Source of the DNA: Acidobacteriota bacterium
Lineage (GTDB): Bacteria; Acidobacteriota; Aminicenantia; Aminicenantales; Saccharicenantaceae
Length of the DNA stretch: 64,000 nt
Assembly: GCA_029569255.1 (NCBI GenBank)
Contig: JAKQUO010000048.1
Location: 62,001-126,000, forward strand
Direction of reading: 5' to 3'
This document shows positions 33,336-41,102 of this stretch, piece by piece (within the stretch, counting starts at the first letter, position 1; every line of letters starts with the position of its first letter). A program made the translations under genes and the position numbers. The notes beneath the pieces are model-generated. The model saw only the letters and a program-made list of their open reading frames with translations. It did no database searches and was not told where the DNA came from.

Positions 33336-34928
33336 ATGAGCAAACCGAGAACCCTGTCCTTTCTCGTCCTCGGGCTGGCCGTCCTGGCCCTGTCGTTCCC
33401 GCCGCCCTCCCCGGCGCCGGGCGCCCCGGCGGACGCGCCTCCCGGCTTCGACTCGTGCACGAGCATCCTGGTCGGGCGGGGGGCCTCCGTCGACGGCTCG
33501 ACCATGACCTCCCACTCGTGCGATTCCGGGACCGACCGGACCTGGATGGCCATCGTCCCCAACGCCCGGCACAAGCCGGGGGAGACGGCCAAGGTCTATC
33601 ACGAGTCCAAGCGGACCAAGGGCCCCAACGACCCCGACCGCCTGGAGACGGGCGAGATCCCCCAGGTGGCCGAGACCTACGCCTACCTCGACGCCGCCTA
33701 CCCGATCATGAACGAGCACCAGCTGGCCATCGGCGAGACGACCATCGGCAGCCGCCGCGAGCTCGTGAGCGACAAGGGCCTCATCGACGCGCCCGAGCTC
33801 TACCGCCTGGTCCTCGAGCGGGCCCGGACGGCCCGCGAGGCCATCCGCGTCGCCGACGAGCTGACCAGGGCCCACGGCTACAACGACTGGGGCGAGTGCC
33901 TCACCTTCGCCGACCCCAGGGAGGTCTGGCACTTCGAGATCCACGGCCCGGGCAAGGGCCGGATCGGGGCGGTCTGGGCGGCCCAGCGCGTCCCCGACGA
34001 CGAGATCGGCGTCTCGGCCAACGCCGGGCGCATCCGCGAGATCGACCTGGCCAACCCCGAGTTCTTCATGGCCTCGGGGAACGTCCACGCGCTGGCCGAG
34101 GAGATGGGCTTCTGGTCCAAGGCGAGCGGAAAGCCCTTCGAGTTCTGCTATGCCTACAATCCGGACTCCCGGACGAGCCTGTACTGCCGCCGACGCGAGT
34201 GGCGGGTGCTGAGCCTGCTCGCCCCCTCGCTCCGGCTCAATCCCGAGTCCGAGAATTTCCCCTTCTCGGTCAAGCCCGAGAAGAAGGTCGGCGTCGCCGA
34301 CGTCCTGGCCATCTTCCGCGACACCTACGCCGGGACCGAGTACGACATGACCCGGACGCTGACCGCGGTCAACCGCAAGGGGGAGACGGTCAAGAGCCCC
34401 GTGGCGACGCCGTTCATGAACGCCGACACGCTGGCCCTCTTCCGCCTGAAGCGGGAGCGGACGATCTGCTCGCCGGCCGCGACCTACCTCCAGGTCACCC
34501 AGTCGCGCGAGGGGCTGCCCGGCCCGATCGGCGGCGTCGTCTGGCTCGGCTACGACAACCCGGCCGCGACGCCCCACGTGCCCATCTACATCGGCATCGC
34601 CCAAATGCCGGCCTCTTACATGGTCGACGGCCGCTGGGCCTTCAGCCGGGACTGCGCCTGGTGGGCCTTCCGGACCGTCAGCCGGCTGGCCAACTTCCGC
34701 TGGCAGGAGATGTCGCAGGACGTCCAGAAGGTCTGGAAGGGGATCGAGGACAAGGCCTTCGCCGGCCAGGCCGCGTTCGAGGCGGAGGCCCTGGCCCTCT
34801 ACAAGAAGGACCCCCGCAAGGCCCGCGACCTCCTGACGAAATACTCGCACGACCTGGCCAACGGCGCCGTCGCCGCCTACTGGAAGCTCCTCGACGACCT
34901 CTGGCTCAAGTACTCCGGGTCCTTCTGA
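33336..34928 (+). CDS. Secreted C69 family dipeptidase
   Basis: 530 residues. Signal peptide residues 1-28 then a short pro-part; Cys41 in DSCTSILVGRGASVDGSTM is the Ntn nucleophile that becomes the N-terminus after self-cleavage in the PepD/C69 family. Further family marks: AETYAYLDAAYPIMNEHQLAIGETTIG, EARGLPGPIGGVVWLGYDNPAATPHVPIY-like core (SREGLPGPIGGVVWLG) and DLANGAVAAYWKLLDDLW at the end. It cuts dipeptides, here in the periplasm or outside the cell. The stop codon overlaps the first base pair of a REP-like element, and the next gene is an SSF symporter that could import the products. Confidence 0.92.
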   Translation: MSKPRTLSFLVLGLAVLALSFPPPSPAPGAPADAPPGFDSCTSILVGRGASVDGSTMTSHSCDSGTDRTWMAIVPNARHKPGETAKVYHESKRTKGPNDPDRLETGEIPQVAETYAYLDAAYPIMNEHQLAIGETTIGSRRELVSDKGLIDAPELYRLVLERARTAREAIRVADELTRAHGYNDWGECLTFADPREVWHFEIHGPGKGRIGAVWAAQRVPDDEIGVSANAGRIREIDLANPEFFMASGNVHALAEEMGFWSKASGKPFEFCYAYNPDSRTSLYCRRREWRVLSLLAPSLRLNPESENFPFSVKPEKKVGVADVLAIFRDTYAGTEYDMTRTLTAVNRKGETVKSPVATPFMNADTLALFRLKRERTICSPAATYLQVTQSREGLPGPIGGVVWLGYDNPAATPHVPIYIGIAQMPASYMVDGRWAFSRDCAWWAFRTVSRLANFRWQEMSQDVQKVWKGIEDKAFAGQAAFEAEALALYKKDPRKARDLLTKYSHDLANGAVAAYWKLLDDLWLKYSGSF

Positions 34929-35029
34929 TGGGGGACATGATACCCGTTTCCCCATTTCGGGCGGATCTGATGCCGCGTGGCGAACGGACAGTAGAGAAGG
35001 AATAGGGAAACGGGTATCGTGTCCCCCAT
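34928..35029. mobile_element. GGGGGACATGAT element, copy 1 (102 bp)
   Basis: Left end ATGGGGGACATGATACCC (34928 on) and right end GGGAAACGGGTATCGTG...CCCCCAT (35005-35029) are inverted copies of about 25 bp with one mismatch, around a 50-bp middle. The left end overlaps the dipeptidase stop codon (TGATGG); the right end contains the GTG start of the SSF gene. Related copies lie at 37121 and 38422. Looks like a palindromic, non-autonomous element of the RAYT/REP type. Confidence 0.8.
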
Positions 35030-37133
35030 TTTCGGGCTGCACCCGCTCGACTTCGCCATCGTCCTCGTTTTCGTCGCCGCCGTCCTGTGGCTCGGCTGGC
35101 GGGCCTCGCGCAAGACCAAGACGGCCGAGGACTTCTACGTCGCCGGCCGCCGCCTGGGCAAGTTCTACCAGTTCTTCCTCAACCTGGGCACCTCGACCAA
35201 CGCCGACCAGGCCATCGTCGTCTCCCGCGAGGTCTACCGCCAGGGCGTCGGCGGGATGTGGATCCAGTACCTCGTCCTCTTCCTGACCCCCTTCTACTGG
35301 TTCACCACGGCCTTCTTCCGCCGCGTCCGCCTGGTCACCATCGGCGACTTCTTCACGGAGCGGTTCAAGAGCCGGTTCCTCGGCGCGGCCTTCGCCGTCT
35401 TCACCCTGTTCATGGCCTTCCTCGGCAACGGCGTCGGCTACATGGTCGCGGCCAAGACGATGATGGCCCTGACGCCCAAGCCCGCCGCGCGCTACACCGT
35501 CGAGGAGCGCCGGGCCGTCGACCTCTTCGAGGAGTACCGGGCCCTCCGGGCCCGCTCCGAGCGCGGGGAGCTCGCCCCGGCCGAGTCGGCGCGCCTGGCC
35601 GAGCTCGTCGAGCGGGAGAAGAAGGGCGAGCTGCGGGCCTTCGTCTCCTACACGGACGCGGTCTCGATCTACCTCGTCTACACGGTCATCGTGGCCGTCT
35701 ACACGATGATGGGCGGCTTCCTGGCCGCGGCCATCACCGACGTCATCCAGGGGTTCCTGCTGACGGCCTTCTCGCTCCTGCTCATCCCCATCGCCCTCCA
35801 CCGCGTCGGCGGGTTCGCCGGGCTCCACGCCGCCGTCCCCGATTTCATGTTCAAGCTCTTCGGCTCGGCGGCGACGAGCGAGTACGCCTGGTACACCATC
35901 CTGGCCATGGCCCTGGCGAACCTCGTCTCCATCATCGCCGTGGCCACCGGCATGCAGACGGCCGGCTCGGCCAGGAACGAGATGACCGCCCGGGTCGGCA
36001 TGATCGGGGGCATGTTCTTCAAGCGCGTCATCATGATCTTCTGGGCCCTGACCGGCCTCCTGGCCATCGCCCTCTACGCCGGCCGGCTCCACGATCCCGA
36101 CCTCATCTGGGGCCGCATGACCATGGACCTGCTCTTCCCCGGCGCCATCGGCCTGATGATGGCCGGGATCCTCTCGGCCAAGATGTCCAGCCTGGCCGGG
36201 TCGAGCGTCTCCTACTCGGCCCTCTTCATCCGCAACCTCTACCAGCCCTTCGTCAAGCCCAAGTCGGACCGCCACCTGATCCGGGTCGGGCGGGCCGCCA
36301 TCGGCGCGACCCTGCTCGGCGGCGTGGGCGCGGCCCTGTTCATCGGCAACCTGCTCGACTTGTTCAAGTACTTCATCTCCCTGCCGGCCATCTTCGGCGC
36401 GGCCATCTGGCTGGGCTTCCTGTGGCGCCGCGTGACCCGGGCCGCGGTCATCGCCCAGGTCGTCGTCTGCTTCGCCGTCTACGCCCTCGTCCCCAACGTC
36501 TTCCAGTCGCTCGAGTGGGCCCGGACGCGGCCCTCGTTCCTGCGGGAAACGCGGGCCCGGATCGTCAACATCACCACCCGGGCCGTCGAGGAGGACGTCG
36601 CGGCGGGGCGCGCGGCCGCGGTCGGGGAGGTCATCCGCAAGGAGCACCGCAACCCGCCCGAGGGCATCTTCTACGAGAAGGTCGCCCGGAGCGACCCCCG
36701 GGACCCGGATTCGCCCAAGGTCGGGATCGGCCGGTTCCACGCCGAGCTCTGGATCCTCGGCTGGTGCGGGGTCGATTTCACGGGCTTCTCCAAGGCCCAG
36801 CTGAGCGCCGTCCGCTTCGGCTTCGACGCTCTGTTCCCGTTCGTCCTGCTCTTCTTGCTGAGCGCCGTGACCCGGCCCGTGCCCAAGGCCGACCTCGACC
36901 GCTTCTTCGCCCGCGTCCACACGCCCGTCCAGCCGACGCCAGAGGAGGAGGAGCGGGCCCTGCGGCGCGCCGTCGAGCGCTACGAGGAGATCGAGTCGCG
37001 CAAGCTCAAGGCGGGGTCGAACTGGGAGATCATGAAGCCTCGGCTAGTCGATGTCCTCGGCTTCGCCGGCTGCTGGGCCCTCGTCGGGGTCGTCGTCCTG
37101 CTCCTCTGGCTCGTGGTAAAATGGGGGACATGA
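35019..37133 (+). CDS. SSF family sodium:solute symporter
   Basis: 704 residues from GTG 35019, inside the preceding element; AAGGAA and AGGG in the element lie 10-20 nt upstream. The SSF fold is clear: LHPLDFAIVLVFVAAVLWLGWRAS, KTAEDFYVAGRRLGKFYQF, a long core with FLGNGVGYMVAAKTMM, YTMMGGFLAAAITDVIQGFLL (SSF signature region), and SAKMSSLAGSSVSYSALF. Two polar inserts (residues about 155-210 and 505-590) are unusual in length. It takes up a solute with Na+; amino acids, sugars or short peptides are possible. The last residues, KWGT and the stop, are encoded by the left end of the next element copy. Confidence 0.88.
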   Translation: MSPIFGLHPLDFAIVLVFVAAVLWLGWRASRKTKTAEDFYVAGRRLGKFYQFFLNLGTSTNADQAIVVSREVYRQGVGGMWIQYLVLFLTPFYWFTTAFFRRVRLVTIGDFFTERFKSRFLGAAFAVFTLFMAFLGNGVGYMVAAKTMMALTPKPAARYTVEERRAVDLFEEYRALRARSERGELAPAESARLAELVEREKKGELRAFVSYTDAVSIYLVYTVIVAVYTMMGGFLAAAITDVIQGFLLTAFSLLLIPIALHRVGGFAGLHAAVPDFMFKLFGSAATSEYAWYTILAMALANLVSIIAVATGMQTAGSARNEMTARVGMIGGMFFKRVIMIFWALTGLLAIALYAGRLHDPDLIWGRMTMDLLFPGAIGLMMAGILSAKMSSLAGSSVSYSALFIRNLYQPFVKPKSDRHLIRVGRAAIGATLLGGVGAALFIGNLLDLFKYFISLPAIFGAAIWLGFLWRRVTRAAVIAQVVVCFAVYALVPNVFQSLEWARTRPSFLRETRARIVNITTRAVEEDVAAGRAAAVGEVIRKEHRNPPEGIFYEKVARSDPRDPDSPKVGIGRFHAELWILGWCGVDFTGFSKAQLSAVRFGFDALFPFVLLFLLSAVTRPVPKADLDRFFARVHTPVQPTPEEEERALRRAVERYEEIESRKLKAGSNWEIMKPRLVDVLGFAGCWALVGVVVLLLWLVVKWGT

Positions 37134-37370
37134 TCCCTTCGGGGACCGCGACGGATTCCGTATTTCCTGGCCGCCCGGCCTATCAACGTGAGAGAGAAGA
37201 AGACGCGTTGGCGACGGTTGCCTCTTTGGATCAGGTGATGCGGACACCCGGGGACGACAGCCCGCGCGAATCTCGGCATGATCGACCTCCTGCAATAGAG
37301 AGGACGATTGGAGCGGGGCGTTTTTTTTCAGCGGCGGAAAAATCAGGAAACAGGTATCATGTCCCCCATT
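37121..37370. mobile_element. GGGGGACATGAT element, copy 2, with RAYT remnant
   Basis: Left end ATGGGGGACATGATCCC (37121 on), right end GGAAACAGGTATCATGTCC... (37346-37370), inverted to each other. Inside, on the minus strand, are a strong ribosome site (GCAGGAGGTCG) and the first 28 codons of a RAYT transposase, then an abrupt break. This is what an internally deleted RAYT element looks like. The left end encodes the last residues and stop of the SSF gene. Confidence 0.8.
37196..37279 (-). pseudogene. Truncated RAYT transposase (N-terminal 28 residues)
   Basis: Translation MPRFARAVVPGCPHHLIQRG then NRRQRVFF aligns with the start of the intact RAYT at 52840 (MPRTARLVIPDVPHHIIQRG, NRRQPVFF): 20 of 28 residues are identical. 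After VFF the frame runs into unrelated sequence and the HUH and Tyr parts are missing. It keeps GGAGG before the ATG, so only the 3' part was lost. The different flanking palindromes show it came from another RAYT subfamily than the intact copy. Confidence 0.85.
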
Positions 37371-37391
37371 CAGCGAAGGCCGGCGCTCTTG

Positions 37392-38432
37392 TCATGCTCC
37401 GCTCCTCTCCTCGAAGCGACCGGCCAGCTGGCCGCAGGCCGCAGCGATGTCGCTGCCCTTGGACAGCCGCACGGTCGTCCCGACCCTGCGCTCCTCGAGC
37501 CAGCGCTTGAAGCGCGAGAGGTCGGCGTCCGTCGGGGTCTTGAACTCGAGCCCCTCGACGGGGCTGTAGGCGATGAGGTTGACCTTGGCCCGGAGGCGCC
37601 GGGCGATCGCGGCCAGGCCGTCGGCGTCGTCGAGCGCATCGTTGAGGCCGGCGAGGAGACAGTATTCGAGTGTGATCATCCGGCCGCCCGAGCGGACGTA
37701 GCCCTCGGCCGCCCGGACGACCGCGTCGAGCGGGAAGCGCCGGTTGATGGGCATGAGCCGGTCGCGGAGACGGTCGGTCACGGCGTGGATGGAGAGCGAG
37801 ACGTTGATCTGGATATCGAGTGCGGAGAGCCGGGGGAAGGCGTCGGCGAATCCGGCCGTCGAGACGGTGATGCGCCGGGCCGCGACGGCCATGCCCTCGG
37901 GGGCGTTCATGATGCGGACGGCCTTCTCCACGTGGGCCCAGTTGTCGAGGGGCTCGCCCATGCCCATGAAGACGTAGTTGGTCGGCTCGCGGCCGAGCGC
38001 GGAACGGACATGGACGGCCTGGCCGACGATCTCGGACGGACGGAGGTCGCGCCGGAAGCCGCGGCGGCCGCTGGCGCAGAAGGCGCAGGCGAACTTGCAG
38101 CCGACCTGGGTCGAGAGGCAGACCGTCAGGCGGCGGCCGGCGGGGATGATCACGGTCTCGACGTGCTCGCCGTCGCCGAGCCGGAAGAGGAGCTTGGTCG
38201 TGCCGTCTCCGGACGACCGCGTGTCGGCGACCTCGAGCCCGGCGAACGTGAACCGCGCGGCGAGCCTCTCCCGGAGCGCCTTTCCCAAGGTCGTGATGGC
38301 CTCGAACGCCGCCGCCCGCTTCTTGTAGAGCCCCTCGAAGATCTGGACCGCCCGGTAGCGCCGTTCCCCGAGCTTCTCGAGCTCGTCCTGGAGCTCGCGA
38401 AGCGTCAGGTCGCGGACATCAATGGGGGACAT
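37392..38432 (-). CDS. rlmN: 23S rRNA (adenine2503-C2)-methyltransferase RlmN
   Basis: 346 residues. Radical SAM enzyme that methylates A2503 in 23S rRNA and A37 in some tRNAs. The Fe-S motif CKFACAFC gives Cys112, Cys116 and Cys119; MGMGEPLDNW is the family's SAM loop; the C-terminal Cys that carries the methyl is in SDIAAACGQL. N-terminal RNA-binding helix region LTLRELQDELEKLGERRYRAVQIFEGLYKK is intact. The start codon and first four residues (MSPI) are encoded by the end of the element copy at 38422-38549; normal RlmN N-termini vary, so this is tolerated. Follows the RlmD-type gene on the same strand. Confidence 0.95.
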   Translation of the reverse strand: MSPIDVRDLTLRELQDELEKLGERRYRAVQIFEGLYKKRAAAFEAITTLGKALRERLAARFTFAGLEVADTRSSGDGTTKLLFRLGDGEHVETVIIPAGRRLTVCLSTQVGCKFACAFCASGRRGFRRDLRPSEIVGQAVHVRSALGREPTNYVFMGMGEPLDNWAHVEKAVRIMNAPEGMAVAARRITVSTAGFADAFPRLSALDIQINVSLSIHAVTDRLRDRLMPINRRFPLDAVVRAAEGYVRSGGRMITLEYCLLAGLNDALDDADGLAAIARRLRAKVNLIAYSPVEGLEFKTPTDADLSRFKRWLEERRVGTTVRLSKGSDIAAACGQLAGRFEERSGA

Positions 38433-38549
38433 GATACCTGTTACCCGATTCTATCACAGGTGAGGAGATCTCCGCCGGGGGTCCGCCGGGGGTCTCCCTC
38501 CGCGCCGCGGGCGCTTCGGAAATGGGGAAACGGGTATCATGTCCCCCAT
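38422..38549. mobile_element. GGGGGACATGAT element, copy 3 (128 bp)
   Basis: Left end ATGGGGGACATGATACCTG (38422 on), right end GGGGAAACGGGTATCATG...CCCCCAT (38524-38549), inverted to each other. On the minus strand, the right end provides the last codons and stop (WGT, stop) of the upstream RlmD-type gene and the left end provides the ATG and MSPI of rlmN. So the element sits exactly between two genes read the same way. Confidence 0.8.
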
Positions 38550-39820
38550 TTTAGGATCGCCAGGGTCTCGATGTGGGGGGTGTGGGGGAAGAAGTCGTAG
38601 ACGCGGAGCGCCTCGAGCTCGTAGGCCCCGAGGAGCGCCTTCAGGTCGCGGGCCAGCGTCGCCGGGTTGCAGGACAGGTAGAGCAGCAGCGGCACGGGCG
38701 CGGCAACCAGCCCGGCGACGACCGCCGGCGCAAGGCCCCGCCGCGGCGGGTCGGCGACGACCACCCCCGGCCCCCGGCCCAGGATCTCCTCCAGCCACTC
38801 CTCGGCCGTCCCCTCGCAGACGGCGAAGTTGCCGACGCCGTTGAGGGCCAGGTTCCTCTTCAGGAAGCCGATGTTCCCCGGGTCCGGCTCGACGCCGAAG
38901 ACCTCGCGGGCCCGCGCGGCCAGCGGGATCCCGAACGTCCCCACCCCGCAGTAGAGGTCGGCCACCGTCTCTCCGGCCCTCGCCGCGGCGGCCGCGGCGA
39001 CGTCGTCGAAGACCCGCTCGAGGATGCCGACGTTGGCCTGGAAGAACGACCGGGCGCCGGCGCGGAAGGTCCGGCCGCCGACGGTCTCCTCGAGGAAGTC
39101 CCGGCCGAAGAGCCGCTCGTCCCGGCGGCGCTTGCCGTCGAAGACGGACGCGACCGCCCCGGCCAGGGCGAGTTCCTTCCGCGCCCCGGCCAGGGCCTCG
39201 CCGAGAGCCGCCTTCTCCGCCTCCGAGGCCAGGTCGAGCGCGACGAGCGAGTCGCCGCGCGTCCGGCTGGTCCGAACCTCGATCGCCTCGACCGAGCGGA
39301 ACGGCCCGGCCTCGATCGTCTCCCGCAGGCGGGCCAGCAGGCCGTTCACCCGCTCCGGGACGAGGTAGCAGCGGTCGACGGGCACGAACGAGGCCCGCTC
39401 GCCCGGCTCGTGATAGACGAGCTCGGCCCGCCCGGCCTCGCTCCACCGGACCCGGAGCCGGATCCGGTTCCGGTACCCCCAGCTCTCGGGCGAAGCCGTG
39501 ACCGGCGGCGGGCCGCAAGGGCGCCGGAGCTCCCGGCCCATGATCTCCGCGACCTGGCCGCGCTTGACCTCGAGCTCGAGCCCGTCGTCCATGTCCTGGT
39601 AGGGGGAGCAGGCGAGGTAATGGCCGCACCTCGGCGCGACCCGCCGCGGCGAGGGCTCGACGACCGCCACGGTCCGCGCCTCGGCGTAGCTCCTCCTGTC
39701 CCTGACGACCTCGACCTCGACCGTCTCCCCGGGCAGGCCGGCGTCGGTGAAGACGACCTTGCCGCCGGCGAGCCCCAGCCGCCGGCCCGGGTAGACGATC
39801 TTGTCGACGCGGATCCGCAT
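38537..39820 (-). CDS. rlmD: 23S rRNA (uracil-5-)-methyltransferase, RlmD/RumA type
   Basis: 427 residues. Residues 1-55 are a TRAM-like RNA-binding domain (KIVYPGRRLGLAGGKVVFTDAGLPGETVEVEV). Cysteines in RCGHYLACSPYQDM partly match the [4Fe-4S] site of RumA. The SAM motif is VADLYCGVGTFGIPLA; catalytic Cys384 lies in LSCNPATLARDL; VVVADPPRRGL precedes it. It adds a methyl to C5 of a uridine in 23S rRNA or tRNA. The end FFPHTPHIETLAIL is the usual family C-terminus; the extra KWGT and the stop come from the inserted element. Exact target (U747, U1939 or U54) cannot be told. Confidence 0.9.
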   Translation of the reverse strand: MRIRVDKIVYPGRRLGLAGGKVVFTDAGLPGETVEVEVVRDRRSYAEARTVAVVEPSPRRVAPRCGHYLACSPYQDMDDGLELEVKRGQVAEIMGRELRRPCGPPPVTASPESWGYRNRIRLRVRWSEAGRAELVYHEPGERASFVPVDRCYLVPERVNGLLARLRETIEAGPFRSVEAIEVRTSRTRGDSLVALDLASEAEKAALGEALAGARKELALAGAVASVFDGKRRRDERLFGRDFLEETVGGRTFRAGARSFFQANVGILERVFDDVAAAAAARAGETVADLYCGVGTFGIPLAARAREVFGVEPDPGNIGFLKRNLALNGVGNFAVCEGTAEEWLEEILGRGPGVVVADPPRRGLAPAVVAGLVAAPVPLLLYLSCNPATLARDLKALLGAYELEALRVYDFFPHTPHIETLAILKWGT

Positions 39821-39845
39821 GCGGCCGCTCTCTCGGCTCTCCGCC

Positions 39846-41087
39846 CTACCGCGACGGGTAGCCCGGGTAGTCGCGGAGACCGACGACGGCGCCCCGGGCG
39901 CTCCAGGAGAAGTCCATCTCCGAGGGGAGGCGCCAGGTCTCGTAGCATTTCATCAAGGCCTTGTCCAGCCCCTCGACGACCAGGCGCTTCGCCCCGGGCG
40001 TTTGGACGCTCAACCGCCGCGCGCCCGGCCCTTCGACGGCCCGGACGAGCTCGGCCGGGAACTCCCGGACCTCCGGCATCGAGTCCTGCATGCCGTTGAC
40101 GCACAGGGTCTGGCTGGCCGCGGCCTCCAGGCCGCAGAGCGGCCGGGCCCCGGCGACGCCGACATCGGCGATCGACCTCCAGAGCTTGTTCATGGGCTCG
40201 TCGTCGGGGACGCCGTAGCTGCGGCGCGCGCCGTCGGAGAGCTCGGCCCACAGGCCCGAGGTCCGGCTCTCGCACCGGACGACCCCTTTTTCGAACTCGT
40301 AGCGGACGACCGGCCCGCGGTCCTCCTCCGAGGCGTGGCTCACGAGGAACAGGATCTCGACGCCCTCCTCGGTCCGGACCCGCGCCGCCGCCGTGTCGAA
40401 GTTCTCGATGGCGTTGGCCCTGTAGAGCTCGGCCTCGACCTCGGCCGGCCGGGCGCTCGTCTCCGGCTCCTTCCCCAGGATATAGAACATGTTGTGGAGG
40501 TCGTGGGCCATGGCGTTCTGGGCCGGGCTGTCGAGGACCCAGGCGCCCTCGGCGTCGGTTCTCTTCCCGGCCCAGTCGTTTCGCTCGTAGTAGGCCGTGT
40601 CGCGGGGCCAGAGGTAGAGGCACTTGAACCGCTTGGGCGCGCCGAAGAGCCCGGCCCGGATGTCCTCTTTCAAGGCCTGGACGGCCGGGCTGAACGACCA
40701 CTGGTAGCCGACGGCCACCCAGCGCCCCGCCGCCCGCTCGGCCTCGATGGCGTTGCGGACCTCCTGGACCGTCCCGGCCGCCGGCTTCTCGCAGAGGACG
40801 TGGCTGCCCTTGGCCAGGGCGAAGGCCGTCTGCGGCATGTGGAGGTGGATGGGCGTCGACAGGACGGCCAGGTCCGCCCGCCGGTTCCTGTAGAAGTCCT
40901 GGAGGCTGATGAAGCAGGGCACGCCCATGGCCCGCATCTCGACGTACTGCGGGCAGCGGTTGGGCTGCGGGTCGACCGCCCCGACGATCCGGAACAGGCC
41001 CGCGTCCTTCTTCCCGAGAAGCGCCTGGAGGTAGACGGCGCCCATTCCGCCGATGCCGACGAGGACCAGGGATGCGGGTTCGCCCAT
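39846..41087 (-). CDS. Gfo/Idh/MocA family oxidoreductase
   Basis: 413 residues. N-terminal Rossmann fold (LVLVGIGGMGAVYLQAL), STPIHLHMPQTAFALAKGSHVLCEKPAA with the EKP catalytic Lys, then the alpha/beta C-terminal domain (VAVGYQWSFSPAVQALKEDI; HDLHNMFYIL with the usual His-x2-His metal/substrate region). These enzymes oxidise or reduce sugars and polyols with NAD(P). AAGGAG lies 6 nt before the ATG. It is the third gene after GH38 and a UroD-like gene, with gaps of 15 bp or overlaps, so it may process the sugar freed by the mannosidase. Direction and substrate are unknown. Confidence 0.9.
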   Translation of the reverse strand: MGEPASLVLVGIGGMGAVYLQALLGKKDAGLFRIVGAVDPQPNRCPQYVEMRAMGVPCFISLQDFYRNRRADLAVLSTPIHLHMPQTAFALAKGSHVLCEKPAAGTVQEVRNAIEAERAAGRWVAVGYQWSFSPAVQALKEDIRAGLFGAPKRFKCLYLWPRDTAYYERNDWAGKRTDAEGAWVLDSPAQNAMAHDLHNMFYILGKEPETSARPAEVEAELYRANAIENFDTAAARVRTEEGVEILFLVSHASEEDRGPVVRYEFEKGVVRCESRTSGLWAELSDGARRSYGVPDDEPMNKLWRSIADVGVAGARPLCGLEAAASQTLCVNGMQDSMPEVREFPAELVRAVEGPGARRLSVQTPGAKRLVVEGLDKALMKCYETWRLPSEMDFSWSARGAVVGLRDYPGYPSR

Positions 41088-41102
41088 CTCGGCTCCTTCA
41101 GG

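Noticed and set aside
33309..36920. 1203-codon open frame on the minus strand over the C69 and SSF genes
   Set aside because: Shadow frame of high-GC coding sequence; the plus strand shows two clear protein families, and the minus translation is low-complexity with no motif.
36980..37279. 99-codon minus-strand gene over the SSF end
   Set aside because: Only the first 28 codons are RAYT-like; the rest is antisense of the SSF gene. Listed as a pseudogene fragment.
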